In this document: in pieces, positions 8,039 through 16,638 of the stretch | Layout: every line of letters starts with the position of its first letter | How positions within the stretch are numbered: position 1 is the stretch's first letter | Program-made: the position numbers and the translations under genes | Virus record (IMG/VR): IMGVR_UViG_3300045825_000178 | Location: 1-45,515 of that record | Length of the DNA stretch: 45,515 nt | Source of the DNA: a virus | Strand: one strand, 5' to 3' | Notes under the pieces: generated by a model | Told to the model about the DNA's origin: nothing | The model's input: the letters and a program-made list of their open reading frames with translations, nothing else | The model's database searches: none

Positions 8039-8290
8039 TTAGGGATTCGTTGGCGCAGCCGGTGGTGTCAGTGCATCAGCAGCCTCGATGCGTGTAGCGA
8101 GTGCAGCCACTTGCGCATCAATTTGGTCAAGCAGGGCTTGGTCTTCTGCGGTGATAGCACCCGACGTTGCTTGCAGTTCGGCGACCTTGGCACTGAGTGT
8201 GTCAACATCAGCCGATAGGCCTGTCAATGCTGCGTCGATGCGTGCGCTGTACTCAGCTTGTTTCGTGGCAAAATCAGAAATTGCGGTCAT
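8039..8290 (-). CDS. Small coiled-coil protein of unknown function
   Basis: Protein of 83 residues, almost entirely helical and heptad-like (YSARIDAALTGLSADVDTLS, AKVAELQ, EDQALLDQIDAQVAALATRI), with a Pro/Ala tail. It lies between two accessory structural-type genes of the late block, and similar short coiled-coil proteins often sit near phage fibre genes. I start it at ATG 8290, which has AGGA seven nt upstream and where the helical protein begins. The same frame is open to ATG 8395, which has its own AAAGGA and would add a 35-residue leader; that longer form is possible. No specific role can be assigned. Confidence 0.6.
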   Translation of the reverse strand: MTAISDFATKQAEYSARIDAALTGLSADVDTLSAKVAELQATSGAITAEDQALLDQIDAQVAALATRIEAADALTPPAAPTNP

Positions 8291-8449
8291 GATATGTCCT
8301 AGGTAGTGGAAAACACGCGAAAAATTTCGCTTGGTGATGGTGGCATCTTTACTTTTTGTGGCAAAGAATGCCAATATTGTTTCTGAAAAAATCATTTTTA
8401 TCCTTTAGGTGGGTCGTTCATAAAGCTCCTTTTGTGGTCTACGGGGAAA

Positions 8450-9181
8450 CTATTTATTAGGCTGAATTACAACTGGTGCCTGTGTCTGAGGTGTCGGCTG
8501 TACATAGATAATAGGCGGGGATGCAGATAAAGATGGAGTTCCTACTGGCCCTGAAGCCCCTTTAAAGTCTATAATCATAGCTGCAGCAGCTACCACTACC
8601 GCTAACACTGCTACTATAATGCCAATATTTGATCTGTTATCATCCTTGTTATCATTACCACCTGCTATTTTACCGCTCATAAGCAGAAGCTGACCATTCA
8701 AAATTACTTGCTGGCCCTTCACATCATCAATCTTGTCATTCAGATTACTATTGCTAGTTGCTATATTTATGCTGATCTGATCAATCTGCTTTGTCGTTCC
8801 GCTTTCACTTTTTGAAATAGCCAGTGAACTCGATTTATTTTGCTCGCCCACAGCCTCTTTAGCAGCTTGCAAAGCCGCATCCACCGCAACTTTTGAATCT
8901 TTTGCTGTCTGTTCTGCTCTGGTATCCCTCTCTACGAACTGCGTCTGAATGCTGCGGAACTTTTCGTCCTGCAGTTGCTGTAAATGATCCACTTGTGTTC
9001 GTATAACTACTGCGCGTTCTGCTAGAGAGTCCTGCAACATCGCTATCAGGCGATCATTACCGGCTATCCGCATGTCCAGCACTTCGCGCAGCGCATGAAC
9101 TTCACGCAGCACCATATCCGTTGTCAGAGGTGTTGGGTCTGGTATTGGCAGCATATTACCAGAGGACTTTGGGAAGGTCAT
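8450..9181 (-). CDS. Coiled-coil protein with C-terminal membrane segment, unknown function
   Basis: Protein of 243 residues. Residues about 20-180 are helical and coiled-coil rich (REVHALREVLDMRIAGNDRL, LQQLQDEKFRSIQTQF, LNDKIDDVKGQQ). A single hydrophobic segment follows at about 186-207 (IGIIVAVLAVVVAAAAMIIDF), then a Pro/Gln-rich tail (YVQPTPQTQAPVVIQP). Proteins with this layout recur near the fibre and lysis genes of phages but I cannot name a role. The start at 9181 has no convincing Shine-Dalgarno sequence; ATG 9154 (MLPIPDP) is an alternative. A membrane anchor argues against a purely virion-structural role. Confidence 0.68.
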   Translation of the reverse strand: MTFPKSSGNMLPIPDPTPLTTDMVLREVHALREVLDMRIAGNDRLIAMLQDSLAERAVVIRTQVDHLQQLQDEKFRSIQTQFVERDTRAEQTAKDSKVAVDAALQAAKEAVGEQNKSSSLAISKSESGTTKQIDQISINIATSNSNLNDKIDDVKGQQVILNGQLLLMSGKIAGGNDNKDDNRSNIGIIVAVLAVVVAAAAMIIDFKGASGPVGTPSLSASPPIIYVQPTPQTQAPVVIQPNK

Positions 9182-9202
9182 ATAGACGCCGATAACAGTT
9201 AG

Positions 9203-9685
9203 TTATATCCTACTAGCAAAAAATTCTTTTGTGATGTCTTTACCGATTGTCAAGCAGATAGCTGCAAAGTGATGAGGCCCAAACGTAGCAGACGCTTTAA
9301 GGAATGGATGACCTACCCACTGATTACAAAATGCCTTGTCAGCGTCAGGAGAGCCGGGAAGGCACGTTGCGAGAGCACCACGGCTATCGTATGGCATCCC
9401 AACTGTCATAGAAAGATAATCCTGTGATAACTCTACGTCCCATTGAGGTACATCAACCATAATCCAATGTAGCGGGTTTAGCGTAGTGATCTTAGAGCGG
9501 ACACCCTTATCCATATACGATGCACTAGCAATTGTCACAGAGCCATCACTAAACTCTTCGTGAATAGCTTCTACATGCACAACGTTAGAGTAAGGCCCCT
9601 TCTGGAACTTCCTTGTCAGAATCGCACTAAGCTTAACAAGAAAGGCTGAGTCAGCGTGATTACCTATAAATAAAGCAACTCTCAT
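9203..9685 (-). CDS. Permuted papain-fold (YiiX/NlpC-P60-like) cysteine hydrolase, putative
   Basis: Protein of 160 residues. The layout fits circularly permuted NlpC/P60-type enzymes: a His early in SNVVHVEAI (residues 34-42), a middle strand region with GMPYD, and a Cys late in AFCNQWVG (about residue 119). In the permuted family His precedes Cys, as here. Members are amidases or proteases acting on peptidoglycan peptides or lipids. It is the second papain-fold-like gene in the late block; the tail-tip NlpC/P60 gene at 23064 has the normal order. The start overlaps the end of the upstream gene by 4 nt. The catalytic assignment is by motif only, so the function is tentative. Confidence 0.5.
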   Translation of the reverse strand: MRVALFIGNHADSAFLVKLSAILTRKFQKGPYSNVVHVEAIHEEFSDGSVTIASASYMDKGVRSKITTLNPLHWIMVDVPQWDVELSQDYLSMTVGMPYDSRGALATCLPGSPDADKAFCNQWVGHPFLKASATFGPHHFAAICLTIGKDITKEFFASRI

Positions 9686-10137
9686 GTGGGCATCTCAGTA
9701 GGATTTCTAGTATTCAATAGCTCTGTTGCTTCTGGACTAGCGCTATCTAGTGCTAACTGCGCTGCCGCCCTCTCTGCCAAGTCTATCTCTACAAGATCAC
9801 TGTTTCCTGTAGGCGTCGTAGAGTCTAGAATAACCAGTGGCTGTCTTAGCCTGAGCAATGATGGTTCAAGATCAAGAACTTCCTGAAGGAGAATCATGTC
9901 AAGTCTTGCCTGTACAAGTGCTAAGCCTGCATTTTCTGTAAGAACTTTGACCTCTTCAATTTCTGCCATTTCAGATGCAGTTGCTGGCCTCATGCGTGAT
10001 ATGTGTCCAATCATGATTGTACGTAGCTCTTGTTGCCTATCAGCCGATACACCAGAGCCAACGAGTGCTCTCACGTAGTTGTTCAAATCTGCTTCGCTCC
10101 ACACATCGTTACCCATCATGTTGACAAATCGCAGCAT
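9682..10137 (-). CDS. Hypothetical protein downstream of the large tail fibre
   Basis: Protein of 151 residues with no recognised domain. The N-terminal half is helical (EADLNNYVRALVGSGVSADR) with many charged residues; the middle has Leu-rich helices (LLQEVLDLEPSLLRLRQPLV). The start ATG at 10137 has AGGA eight nt upstream and lies 4 nt after the fibre gene stop. Genes directly after large fibres often encode fibre chaperones or attachment proteins, but nothing in the sequence proves it. It ends in a 4-nt overlap with the permuted papain-like gene, so the two are probably co-translated. Confidence 0.65.
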   Translation of the reverse strand: MLRFVNMMGNDVWSEADLNNYVRALVGSGVSADRQQELRTIMIGHISRMRPATASEMAEIEEVKVLTENAGLALVQARLDMILLQEVLDLEPSLLRLRQPLVILDSTTPTGNSDLVEIDLAERAAAQLALDSASPEATELLNTRNPTEMPT

Positions 10138-10141
10138 AATC

Positions 10142-13100
10142 TCATTCCTTTTTGGCGGTTATCTGGACCCATGCAGCAGAGCCGGGAGCTACTGCAAAGC
10201 GTATGGTTTCCCTAAATCCGTCAAAGTTTCTAACAAAATCCTTGGTTGGCCCTTCACGCTTAGATGCACCAGCCGATAGCACCTCTGTCGCCGTCCATCC
10301 TGCAGGCGTCTGAAATGTTGACTGACCAATAGCCACCAGATTTGCAGTAGCCGTTGCATTAGCACTCATGGTATAGATAGCACCATTGATGTTTGTAATT
10401 ATGGTGTTGACAGGAATACCAACACCTGTAATACCCATTCCGATGTAAGGCGTACCTATAATAGAGGCCACTACTGTCAACTGATTGCTCAGGTTCGTCG
10501 TAGTGGCCGTAAAGCCCACTGCGTCAAAATCAAACACCGTAAGCGTCTTACTGGCCTTGGCTGCTGCCTCCGCTCTACGTACCAGTTCATCTCGCAATCC
10601 ATAGGCCGGGACCGTAACATCAACACCGGGGTTAGCAGTAATACGTGATAGTAACTTAACGCCTGATTGCGCTCTAACATTGCTGAAGTTACCAGAGCTA
10701 GGTGTTCCCGTAGCAGTACGTATCAAGCCTGTGAAAGAAGACTCATTTCCTGCCTGAATTGCTACCCACTTGTCCAACTGTTCATCGTAAGCAAGGTCTG
10801 CAACAGCTGTGGCCGCAGGTAAGGTAATCTGCGCACCGTCACGGAACATTTGCTTTTCTTGCTCATACATGAACACCGCCTGTTCGGGAGTAGGTAGTGT
10901 TGCACCGACTTTGAGCAGGGCTATGCTGCCGGGGAATGGTGCGTCTAGGGTGCGGCTGTTGCCGATGGTCAGCGTGGCAGCGGCGTTGTTCAGCGTCAGT
11001 AGCGGCGCACCAACAGTGCTTGCCACCTCAAGCCCGTTGACGCTGATTGCCAGTCGGCCAGCGCTGTAGTTCAAGCGTGCCTTGGTAGGTGTGCCGGTGT
11101 TGTAGGCTGCTGTCGTGGTGACCGTGCGGGTGGTTGTGCCGTCATAGAGCGTAGCAACTAATTTGGCATTTCCATCCATACCCAACATGAAAGACGGTCC
11201 GGTAGCTGCGCTGCGATCCACTAAAGCGACAGTACCGTTATAGGCCGTCGTTAAGCCGGGCCTGTAAGGCTGTAGTAGGCCCGGTGAACACATGGCACCC
11301 CAAACGTATATGCCAGAAACTCCGTCACCAGTATACAGCGGTGTGATGGCGTTTAAAAGTATGCGAATCTCAAATTCACGAACTGCTGCAAGGCTGATCA
11401 CGGAGACTGAACACCTATAAAAGCCGTTCAAATCAGCCGTGATTGTCCCGCCACCTGATACAGCAGTTCCTGACGACAGATCAAATATGGCTGAGAAACC
11501 TGTCCCACCTGATTGAAAACTATTAATAGCGAAAAACTGTCTTCCGGCAGGTTTGGCATAGACAGAGAATGTATATAAGCCTGCTACGAACATAGGAAGT
11601 TGAAATACCCTATTCACAATAGCTGCCGATGTACCTTCAGAAAGTTTGTCAGCAGTCGTGCTACCGTCTGGTGCAACCGTCGCATTGGCGGTTACTGTAA
11701 TGTTGGATTTAATCCAAACCGCATTGTCAAACTGCTCTGGAAACAGCATAAGACTGCTAGGGCCATAGCCAGTGGTGTTAACCCAAACACTCACACTCAA
11801 ATCATTCGTACCTACATCCAGATCAGCGCTGTATGTCTCTCTAGCATAGTTGGCAGGACTAAAACCGCTGTACGCAACAAGCTGACTCCCGACACCGACT
11901 GCACTTTTAACTAGCGTTCCGAAAATGTTTGCGCCTGCTGCTTTGTAGGAGCGGTCTGCGATGACTTCTTTGACGCTAACGCTGTCTACCTGATATATGC
12001 CGAGTACAGTGCCCGCCTTAAAGTAGCTAATCCATAGTTGAGCGCTGGTAGCTACAATAACTTTGGAGTAAGTTGAAGTGTTGCTCACTGACGGCACTGT
12101 GAAGTATTCAGCACCACCAGCAGCTGTCCCAACTGTCACCGTTGCCGGTGAACCGCTCTCCGATAGTCCTACGAAAGTGATGTTGTATGCTTTTCCCACC
12201 GTCACATTAACTTGTTGCCGAATGCGTGCGATGCCAGCTATGTCCACAGGATTAAGTGTCACCACCCCTGCTGAAACAGTGGCTGTTGCACTTCCTGTAT
12301 TTATAAGTGTCCACCCCGCCGTATCAACATCAAACGTCCCATTAGTAACCAACTCAGTCGCGCTAATACTCTCAACAATAGTATTGGCTAGGTAGCAGCG
12401 GCGGATGTCACCTGTCATGTAGCCGGTGTTGTACCTATCTGCAATAGTAGCCTGCAACCGAGCCGCAACGCTCTGAATGCCTGTACGCACAAAGGTAAGC
12501 TCAGGTAGTGCCGGGCTACTAGACCCAAGACCTATAACAGATTTACTTGCCGCTAGTCTGAAGACCCATCCATCACGAATTGGAATACCTCCAAGGAATC
12601 CAGTTGGTGACGCAATTACGCCAGCAGATATTGAAGCATTGCTGTAAAAATAAGCAGAGCCTATACTGGCGTTGCGACTTACCCATAACCCACTAGGGCT
12701 AAATACAGTGTAAGCTACCGATGTAGGGTTAATAGCGCTACTTATAATCGTGCCATCATGCCGAATAATGCTAGTTCCGCCTTGTGTCCCTACAGCGATA
12801 GTAGGAACTTGCAAGCCGGTAGCGATGTCAATAGGGGCGTCAGGTAGCACGGTCATGGCGACGGCGTTTACATCACGCGAGGCGATAGCTGCTGGAAAAT
12901 AGTTAAGTGTCGCTATCATTCCCGCCGTGGAGTTTCTCAGAGACACCACCTGAATGTTGTAGCCGGTAGTTGACCCGTTGTTGCTTACCGTGGTGTCTTT
13001 GGCAAAATTGATCTGCACAAAAAGACCAAATGAGACATTCGACGCGCCAACGCACATCAAGCCGTTAATAGCGGCCACCGAACCAATAGTTCCTGAAAAT

Positions 13101-14752
13101 ATCGCAGCCTGCACACTTGTGCCAATGGTCTTGAACCGCATCCACATCGGACAGCCCTTCTCTGTCAGGTCATATATAGTGATACTACCGGCTTCGGCCA
13201 CAATAGCCGAAAGCCGTGGAAACTTGGCCTTGTTGCCACGGAAGACCTCAACTAGCGTTCCGTAGGTAGCGCCCAGTTTGTAGAACTTGCCGTCTGCACT
13301 GGACTGGTAGTAGCTACCAGCTTGGGTGCTGTAGGGGACGTAGGGAGTGGCTAGAGTGGTGATCTGCTTACAGGAAACAGCAGAGAAAAAAGCCGTATTG
13401 CCGATCACAGCGCCGAAACTTGTAAGGGAGATATAAGTCGTCGTCCCTGTCGCGACAAAAACAAACTGTAGTGCGGTATTGGTAGTCGTTGGCGCTGCGA
13501 CTGACCCTATATTAAAAGCCCCCGCAGTTGTGCCTACCCACAGGCGGGCATCAGTGGCGGTGCCTTTTCTGGCGGTTACATTGATAGAGTAAGCCTGCCC
13601 GATAACTGTAGTAATGGCTTGTGAGGCGGAGCCGTTCGCGGCTGTTCCCGCTGTGACTGTGATTTCACTAACAGTTGATGCCAGCGTTGCGCCGTTTGTT
13701 GCAGTCCACCCCACCGTCCCACTATCAAACCCACCATTACTAACAAGCTCAGGCGATGCTGAGTAGGTAGATGGTAGAGCGCCGACCCTGTTTAACTTCG
13801 GTGCATAGATTTCAATAGTGGCTGGTGACCCTGCATCTTTACGCACAGCTATAGAGTCGGAAGTCGCTGTTGGAGTTTGTATCAGTTCAAACTTTTGCCA
13901 AATTGTCGTGATGTTGGCCGTCAAGTTAGCGGCGGCATAGTAAGGGTTGCCAATAATCAAGGTGCCGGGCGTGTCAGACCGCAGCCATACTGAACGAATA
14001 TTCGGCTGTCCTGTAGGCACAACTACACTGCCATTACTGTTAGAAAAGCCTGCATTTACCGCAGCGCTCGACCAGTCTATCTTCTGTGCGGACAAACCCC
14101 CAATAGGGTCACGCACATTGCCGATGACTGATACACCTACACCTTTTATCCATGCTGCATTGTCAATTTGCTCCGCATACGGCAGCAGGTTATCGCCACG
14201 CGCTAGCAATTCCGAAGCAAACCCACCTGTCAACCATGCACCACACAAAGGCTCATTCATCCATGACGTATGTTGCATACGCTCCACCCATGCACCACCA
14301 TCGCTATCCCTACTGGTGTCATAGATAAATAGCGCTGTGACAGGATTCGGCGAACGATGCAGTGCCGTGCTGATAGCGCTCAGGTCTTGCTGCAATACCG
14401 AGCTAGCAGATACTGCTGCAGTTTGAGCAAGCTGTGTCTGTGCCGCAGCCGTAATCAGCGCTGCATTCATGGCATTCGTTGTGCCATAGATAGCCAGTGC
14501 CTGTGAAGCGTTGTTTAAAGCTTGCTCAGCACTAGCAGAAGCTAAACCTCTGTCAGTACTGGCAAAAGCTGCGGAAATAAGAGCGGCAGCTGCACTGCGA
14601 GCAGCATCACCAGCTGACGCATTAGTAGCGAAAACTTCGGCAACCCTTGCGATTATGTCGGTCTTAACATCACTAACTGCTGCAAGAAGCGCAGTAGTGT
14701 TGGTGTCAAGGACATTTACTTGTGCCGTAAGGCTTTCAATTGCTGTAGGCAT
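10142..14752 (-). CDS. Large tail fibre or receptor-binding protein with several carbohydrate-binding-like modules
   Basis: Protein of 1,536 residues. The N-terminal 110 or so residues are helical and Ala-rich, as in virion-attachment regions. Beta-rich modules follow. A module beginning AEQIDNAAWIK lies at about 187-330 and recurs as PEQFDNAVWIK at about 1000-1170. Two CBM4/9-like modules start LVSNGGFD (about 333) and LVTNGTFD (about 798). A LamG-like domain is apparently split: its first half (LDVGTNDLSVSVWVN) is at about 971-992 and its second half (GRLAISVNGLEVAS, LTIGNSR) at about 1179-1297. This composition suggests recognition of a host surface glycan. The C-terminal end is not S74-type. 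Translation is coupled to the upstream gene (TAATG). Ends of the modules are estimates by eye. Confidence 0.85.
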   Translation of the reverse strand: MPTAIESLTAQVNVLDTNTTALLAAVSDVKTDIIARVAEVFATNASAGDAARSAAAALISAAFASTDRGLASASAEQALNNASQALAIYGTTNAMNAALITAAAQTQLAQTAAVSASSVLQQDLSAISTALHRSPNPVTALFIYDTSRDSDGGAWVERMQHTSWMNEPLCGAWLTGGFASELLARGDNLLPYAEQIDNAAWIKGVGVSVIGNVRDPIGGLSAQKIDWSSAAVNAGFSNSNGSVVVPTGQPNIRSVWLRSDTPGTLIIGNPYYAAANLTANITTIWQKFELIQTPTATSDSIAVRKDAGSPATIEIYAPKLNRVGALPSTYSASPELVSNGGFDSGTVGWTATNGATLASTVSEITVTAGTAANGSASQAITTVIGQAYSINVTARKGTATDARLWVGTTAGAFNIGSVAAPTTTNTALQFVFVATGTTTYISLTSFGAVIGNTAFFSAVSCKQITTLATPYVPYSTQAGSYYQSSADGKFYKLGATYGTLVEVFRGNKAKFPRLSAIVAEAGSITIYDLTEKGCPMWMRFKTIGTSVQAAIFSGTIGSVAAINGLMCVGASNVSFGLFVQINFAKDTTVSNNGSTTGYNIQVVSLRNSTAGMIATLNYFPAAIASRDVNAVAMTVLPDAPIDIATGLQVPTIAVGTQGGTSIIRHDGTIISSAINPTSVAYTVFSPSGLWVSRNASIGSAYFYSNASISAGVIASPTGFLGGIPIRDGWVFRLAASKSVIGLGSSSPALPELTFVRTGIQSVAARLQATIADRYNTGYMTGDIRRCYLANTIVESISATELVTNGTFDVDTAGWTLINTGSATATVSAGVVTLNPVDIAGIARIRQQVNVTVGKAYNITFVGLSESGSPATVTVGTAAGGAEYFTVPSVSNTSTYSKVIVATSAQLWISYFKAGTVLGIYQVDSVSVKEVIADRSYKAAGANIFGTLVKSAVGVGSQLVAYSGFSPANYARETYSADLDVGTNDLSVSVWVNTTGYGPSSLMLFPEQFDNAVWIKSNITVTANATVAPDGSTTADKLSEGTSAAIVNRVFQLPMFVAGLYTFSVYAKPAGRQFFAINSFQSGGTGFSAIFDLSSGTAVSGGGTITADLNGFYRCSVSVISLAAVREFEIRILLNAITPLYTGDGVSGIYVWGAMCSPGLLQPYRPGLTTAYNGTVALVDRSAATGPSFMLGMDGNAKLVATLYDGTTTRTVTTTAAYNTGTPTKARLNYSAGRLAISVNGLEVASTVGAPLLTLNNAAATLTIGNSRTLDAPFPGSIALLKVGATLPTPEQAVFMYEQEKQMFRDGAQITLPAATAVADLAYDEQLDKWVAIQAGNESSFTGLIRTATGTPSSGNFSNVRAQSGVKLLSRITANPGVDVTVPAYGLRDELVRRAEAAAKASKTLTVFDFDAVGFTATTTNLSNQLTVVASIIGTPYIGMGITGVGIPVNTIITNINGAIYTMSANATATANLVAIGQSTFQTPAGWTATEVLSAGASKREGPTKDFVRNFDGFRETIRFAVAPGSAAWVQITAKKE

Positions 14753-15264
14753 TATGGGTGACTCGCTATGTATGACATAAACATGGTTCGTAACTCTTGA
14801 ACGTTATTTATACTATTGATGTAGGCTTGGGCTACACCTGACTGCGCGATTGCAGCCATAACGGAAGAGTCTAGATTTTGCTGCGCGGCAGCGGCAGCAG
14901 CCTGTACGCCTAATAGGGCTATCTGAGATGCGTCTAGAGTTGGATAAGGTTCTGCATTTATCAGTTGCTCTATTGGAATAGGTATGGATGAGTCAACGTC
15001 TGGAACGACTATCACTACATCTAGCAGTTTGGCGTAGCGAGTTGCCTTAACTGAGTAGCTGGACGAAGCGCTGCCTCTTGCATTCGGCCATAGGTTCAAA
15101 GTTACCGTACCAGTGCTATCTGTAAATGCTTTAACAAGCGCAGGCACAATAACACCATTGTCTATCTCGTAGTTACTTAGGCACGCCTCTACGCAGGCGT
15201 TGACAATAGAGATTGAGTCAGGGCCTAGGAGCTTTACTTCGACTTTCACAGTTTTGAGTGTCAT
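14752..15264 (-). CDS. Tail fibre-associated protein, unknown
   Basis: Protein of 170 residues starting MTLKTVKVEVKLLG. The first 100 residues are beta-rich and resemble a small carboxypeptidase-regulatory or Ig-like fold (VTLNLWPNARGSASSSYSVK); the C-terminal third is helical. I chose ATG 15264 because AAGG lies 11 nt upstream; the longer GTG at 15294 has no ribosome binding site. The stop shares one base with the fibre ATG, which suggests that this protein is made in step with the large fibre and perhaps joins it to the tail. No family name can be given with confidence. Confidence 0.65.
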   Translation of the reverse strand: MTLKTVKVEVKLLGPDSISIVNACVEACLSNYEIDNGVIVPALVKAFTDSTGTVTLNLWPNARGSASSSYSVKATRYAKLLDVVIVVPDVDSSIPIPIEQLINAEPYPTLDASQIALLGVQAAAAAAQQNLDSSVMAAIAQSGVAQAYINSINNVQELRTMFMSYIASHP

Positions 15265-15368
15265 TATGAAGTACGCCTTGGTGTGCTTTGGCACGGATTA
15301 TAAATGTTACTGCTTAAATTACAGCAAACAACCTTGGTAATACTGCCTATTGGTATCGACAACGCAGG

Positions 15369-15686
15369 CTAAAATATCTGCCAAACAGTAGTGAAGTCAT
15401 AGACTACTACCCATCCTCCAACTCCATCACTATACTGATAGACCATATCCCATAGACTACTGCCATCTGGCCATTGTGCAGTAGCGGCTTGAAATGTGTA
15501 TTTACCCTTATTTACAGCCTGATCTGGAATAGTAGCTGTTACTGCAGCAGCTATAATTCCATCAGGTGTCCATACCTGACTGCTTATAGACCAGCCAGTT
15601 AGGTCTACCTGTAGTCCATCTTTTGCAACACTAGCGCTAAACTGAAATGGGGCTGTTTTTACGACTGTAGTTATTAGTTTTGCCAC
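15369..15686 (-). CDS. Small beta-rich structural protein, baseplate/fibre-adaptor-like
   Basis: Protein of 105 residues predicted to be all beta (FQFSASVAKDGLQVDLTGWS, YTFQAATAQWPDGSSLWDM). It resembles the N-terminal BppU-like or Ig-like fold seen in fibre-adaptor proteins, which typically begin with a two-sheet description of allowed strain. The start is GTG at 15686 with GGGGT seven nt upstream. It lies among fibre genes 2 nt after the preceding gene. The call is by fold impression and context only. Confidence 0.55.
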   Translation of the reverse strand: MAKLITTVVKTAPFQFSASVAKDGLQVDLTGWSISSQVWTPDGIIAAAVTATIPDQAVNKGKYTFQAATAQWPDGSSLWDMVYQYSDGVGGWVVVYDFTTVWQIF

Positions 15687-15688
15687 TG

Positions 15689-16168
15689 CTATACCCCTAG
15701 GTATACTTCAGGCCATCCGTTGCTAAAGTCATAGCTAGCCGGGTCCAGTGATAGTTTTATTGCGCTATAGTGTGCCTCACCTGCAGCGAAGATAGCCATT
15801 CCTTGACTAACACCGGCCTGAAATATTTGAGAAGCTAATGCTTGTGTCATTGTCACCTTACTACCATCCATAGTTTTCCACTGTACGGCTGGAACATTGG
15901 CTCCTAACAGAACTAAACTCATTTGCTGTCTCTGACTTGTGGAATCTGAATGAAACCATTTAACAGTGCCGTTTACTGTAACTTTATAACCGCCGTCATT
16001 AGATAACCGTTCACGCTCTGCCTTAACACCAATCCATGCTGCTTGTCTTGCAATATCAAGCGTATCTACGTGCTCTACCCATGAGTGCCCTTCTGGTAGA
16101 GTATCGTACATACCAAGTTGGAAGTTAGCCCTTACGACTTGGCCGTTAGTATCTAGTTGGTCGTACAT
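15689..16168 (-). CDS. DUF4376-like tail fibre or fibre-assembly protein
   Basis: Protein of 159 residues. The C-terminal half matches the DUF4376 pattern common in phage fibre proteins: AERERLSNDGGYKV, WFHSDSTSQRQQMSLVLLGA, then VQWKTMDGSKVTMTQALASQ. The N-terminal part (MYDQLDTNGQVV) resembles the short segment found in fibre-assembly proteins. I start at ATG 16168, four nt after the stop of the preceding gene. A GTG at 16216 in the same frame would overlap that gene by 44 nt and lacks a ribosome binding site, so I think it less likely. Confidence 0.65.
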   Translation of the reverse strand: MYDQLDTNGQVVRANFQLGMYDTLPEGHSWVEHVDTLDIARQAAWIGVKAERERLSNDGGYKVTVNGTVKWFHSDSTSQRQQMSLVLLGANVPAVQWKTMDGSKVTMTQALASQIFQAGVSQGMAIFAAGEAHYSAIKLSLDPASYDFSNGWPEVYLGV

Positions 16169-16172
16169 CGTC

Positions 16173-16637
16173 TTATGGATAAATGTATAAATGGAAGTAC
16201 CACTCTGTATAGCCACTTGTCATACCATCGCTTGCAGTACAACGTAGCGTCGCATACGCATGTTCTGTAGATGGTAGTTCAGGGCCTGGAAAGGTGTATA
16301 CAATAGAGCCATTACCAAACTCTCTATCAGTAAATAAAAAGCCTGAAGGGTTTGATTGCCATGTCCAACTATACGTCAAAGGTATCCGTCCACCACTAGT
16401 TGAACATTGAAAGCTGATATTAAAGGTACGTTGCGAGCTTCGATGATTATCTTCAAATGCACCGTTCCAGTTCACACTTATAGGCTGATAGCGGCAGTCA
16501 TTAAGGCTAATAATTCCTGAAGGCCTACTGGTTAAATTCCGTACTCTACTATCGTTAAGATTTAGGCCATTAGCGCTTATTCCCAAGTAAGCTGCTATAT
16601 CAGTAATAGAGATAGTACCGTATGATGGTAAAGCCAT
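16173..16637 (-). CDS. Tail protein with Ig-like domain
   Basis: Protein of 154 residues. The opening MALPSYGTISITDIAAYLG and the following RNLTSRPSGIISLNDCRY match a motif seen at the start of many phage tail-tip or fibre proteins (P-S-G-x-I-S-L/M-x-D). Residues about 55-154 look like a single Ig-type domain (FNISFQCSTSGGRIPLTYSW, ATLRCTASDG). The ATG has AGGGT nine nt upstream. It probably decorates the tail tip; Ig-like domains on virions may bind surface glycans weakly. That role is inference. Confidence 0.65.
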   Translation of the reverse strand: MALPSYGTISITDIAAYLGISANGLNLNDSRVRNLTSRPSGIISLNDCRYQPISVNWNGAFEDNHRSSQRTFNISFQCSTSGGRIPLTYSWTWQSNPSGFLFTDREFGNGSIVYTFPGPELPSTEHAYATLRCTASDGMTSGYTEWYFHLYIYP

Positions 16638-16638
16638 A

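Noticed and set aside
7803-8042. Plus-strand open frame of 79 codons and many similar ones opposite structural genes
   Set aside because: These are antisense shadows of the GH12-like gene and other late genes, without ribosome sites.
8291-8395. 35-residue N-terminal extension of the small coiled-coil protein
   Set aside because: It has a fair ribosome site of its own, so is not excluded, but the coiled-coil protein starts cleanly at 8290 with another site; I kept the shorter form.
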